Shown here piece by piece: positions 6,701 through 8,041 of a stretch of 8,041 nucleotides of DNA. The stretch covers positions 1-8,041 of the forward strand of contig JAYOFM010000140.1 in NCBI GenBank assembly GCA_038117225.1, given 5' to 3'. The notes beneath the pieces were generated by a model. That model ran no database searches and was not told where the DNA came from. It saw only the letters and a list, made by a program, of their open reading frames with translations. The position numbers and the translations under genes are program-made. Source of the stretch: JAYOFM01 sp038117225. GTDB taxonomy: Bacteria > Pseudomonadota > Alphaproteobacteria > Rhodospirillales > Casp-alpha2. Position 1 is the first letter of the stretch, and each line of letters begins with the position of its first letter.

Positions 6701-8041
6701 TCTCGACGGTTCGGAAAGCCTATCGATCACCATCTCGAATGTACCCGAAGGCGCGGAATTGTCCGCCGGTTCATTCAATGTGGAGGATGACACTTGGACG
6801 CTGACCGCCGATCAGTTGGACGGACTGACGATTACGCCGCCCGCCGATTCCAATGTCGATATGGCGCTGCAGGTCACCGCCACCGCCACTGAATCCGATG
6901 GTTCGACGGCGACCGTTTCGTCAACCTTGAACGTCGCCGTGACCGGCGTCGCCGACAAACCGTTCCTGGATACCGAAAATCCCGTCCTTGGCGGGGAAGA
7001 TGAGGCCATTCCGCTTAACATTTCGACCGGGGTCACCGACACGGATGGCTCGGAAAGCCTGTCGATCACCATCTCCAACATCCCAGAGGGCGCCCACCTT
7101 TCGGATGGTGTCGTCAATGCCGACGGCAGCGTCACTCTGACCCAGGCGCAGTTGGAAGGCTTGACCATCACGCCGCCGGAAAATTTCTCGGGTGAATTCG
7201 CGCTGCTCGTCAAGGCAACGGTGACGGAAAACGATGGTGACACGGAAACCGCCGTCGGCATCATGAACTTCGACGTCTCCGCCGTTGCCGACCCGCCGGT
7301 GTTGGTGCTGCACGACGCCGCGGGCCACGAGGACGAACCGATTCAGCTCGAGATCGTCGCCGATCTCGCCGACGATTCCGAGGTGCTCAGCGTCACCATT
7401 GAAGGGGTGCCCACCGGTGCCGTGCTGTCGGCCGGCACCGATAACGGCGACGGTACATGGACGCTGACGCCCGAACAGCTGACCGACCTGACGATCACGC
7501 CGCCCGCAGACTCGAACGAGGACTTCACACTCAACGTGGTCGCCACGTCGAATGATGAAGGCGATATGGCCGAGACCTCCATGGCGGTCAACGTCGCCGT
7601 GCTGGGCGTCGCCGACAAGGCGATCCTGGAAATGACCGATGCGACGGGCCTCGAAGGTACCGCCATTCCGCTCGATATCAACAGCGCGCTGACCGATGTC
7701 GACGGCTCCGAGACGCTAAGTCTGACCATTTCGAACATCCCGAATGGCGCCGTGCTGACGGTTGGCGACACTCCGCTTTCGATCGTCAACGGCGCGGTGC
7801 AAATCGATCCGTCACAGCTCGAAGGTCTGACCGTGACGCCGCCGGAGGGCTTTGAGGGCAATTTCACGCTGCAGGTCGTTGCGAGAACCACGGAGAATGA
7901 CGGAGATTCCGAGATCAACGTTGGCATGCTGAACGTTACCGTCGAGGACGATGGTGCCGATGCGCCTGATTTTGTACTTGACGACGCGCTCGGTCTCGAA
8001 GACACCGCCATTCCACTCGAAATCGATGCCGCGTTGACCGA
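3733..8041 (+). CDS. Giant surface adhesin, Ig/cadherin-like repeat region (continuation, 3' incomplete)
   Basis: This continues the gene starting at 1715; the first full codon is at 3735 and the frame stays open for 1,435 codons to the window edge. It resumes within a repeat at VITGLPEGATLSAGTF, completing the domain begun before the gap. Eleven further domains follow, plus the start of a twelfth. The recurring pattern is EDxxIPLxI, then LTDxDGSETLSxTISxxPxGAxLSAG, then WTLTPxQLxGLTITPPxDSNxDFxLxVxATTTE, then VxVxxVADxPxL. This resembles the Ig/cadherin-like repeats (VCBS and T1SS-type families) that form the stalk of biofilm adhesins. The DxDGSE loops may bind calcium. There is no cysteine, and only about five Lys and five Arg in the whole stretch, so this part is extremely acidic. 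The C-terminal end, where a type I secretion signal and perhaps more RTX repeats would lie, is beyond the window. The exact repeat family is unsure; membership of one gene with the upstream part is nearly certain. Confidence 0.9.
3894..4130 (+). other. Acidic Pro-rich insertion in the first Ig-like domain
   Basis: Where sister domains have a short TTTE-DGDTA turn, the first domain carries a longer acidic, proline-rich segment. At 3933-3974 it contains a doubled heptapeptide-like unit, DEDGLPV then DEDGAPV (with one extra V between them). The usual strand pattern returns at GSIGVDVIGIVDDFTF. Another stretch (SVLDQQLSADASNPTVMPVQIN) precedes domain 1. This probably forms a flexible or extended loop; no specific function is recognised. 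Confidence 0.5.

Larger units (their letters stand above)
3698..8041 (+). repeat. Tandem array of Ig/cadherin-like domains (about 108-144 residues each)
   Basis: Domain boundaries were set at the conserved ED (or EG) dipeptide. The first domain starts at 3698 and is split by the gap. Later domains (numbered 1-12) start at 4131, 4536, 4968, 5307, 5646, 5973, 6315, 6657, 6996, 7329, 7653 and 7998, the last cut by the window end. Lengths are 135, 144, 113, 113, 109, 114, 114, 113, 111, 108 and 115 residues. The first complete ones are longer and more divergent, and later ones are uniform. Domains 5 and 10 have a shortened DDSE loop instead of DxDGSE. Domain 11 opens with EG rather than ED. Confidence 0.9.

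Noticed and set aside
5651..6793. Minus-strand open frames within the repeat array (also 7343-8011, 6812-7264, 5108-5623)
   Set aside because: They are Ser/Val/Pro-rich repetitive mirrors of the plus-strand repeats, produced by regular codon use; a shadow in each repeat is expected.
3698..8041. CRISPR array or non-coding satellite as the source of the periodicity
   Set aside because: The period is about 325-345 bases, variation is mainly at third codon positions, and one frame stays open throughout, so the repeats are protein domains.

Overview
The window reads as high-GC proteobacterial DNA. I infer an alphaproteobacterium, possibly Rhodospirillales-like, from protein style and base composition; no rRNA or other marker gene proves it. 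Everything is coded on the + strand. There are two genes, and the second is cut by an assembly gap and runs off the right edge.

Region 1 (39-1544) encodes a complete 501-residue S41-family (CtpA/Prc-type) serine protease. It has a lipoprotein signal (Cys29), a PDZ domain and an intact Ser358/Lys383 dyad, so it is probably anchored to a membrane facing the periplasm.

Region 2 (1545-1714) is a 170-base intergenic space. It holds a strong sigma70-like promoter (TTGACA, 18 bases, TATATT), a small dyad over the -10 box, and a GAGGAG ribosome binding site that places the start of the next gene at 1715.

Region 3 (1715-8041) encodes the first ~2,100 visible residues of a giant, acidic, cysteine-free surface protein of the type I secretion / RTX adhesin kind. 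The order is: N-terminal module, Ala/Pro linker, FecR-like domain, acidic linker with a TAAG tetrapeptide, two RTX calcium-binding blocks, then a tandem array of Ig/cadherin-like domains of mostly 108-115 residues. Ten N's at 3723-3732 interrupt the first array domain. The reading frame changes across them only because the N run is not the true gap length; both halves belong to one gene. The 3' end, where a secretion signal would be expected, lies outside the window.

Points worth a second look are the LapA-like layout (FecR/retention-like domain followed by TAAG, a candidate LapG-type release site), RTX blocks placed before rather than after the Ig-like array, a five-domain higher-order pattern in the array, and strong synonymous divergence between identical peptides in different domains. 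I see no RNA genes, insertion sequences or CRISPR arrays. This is a recognisable kind of protein rather than a wholly new system.
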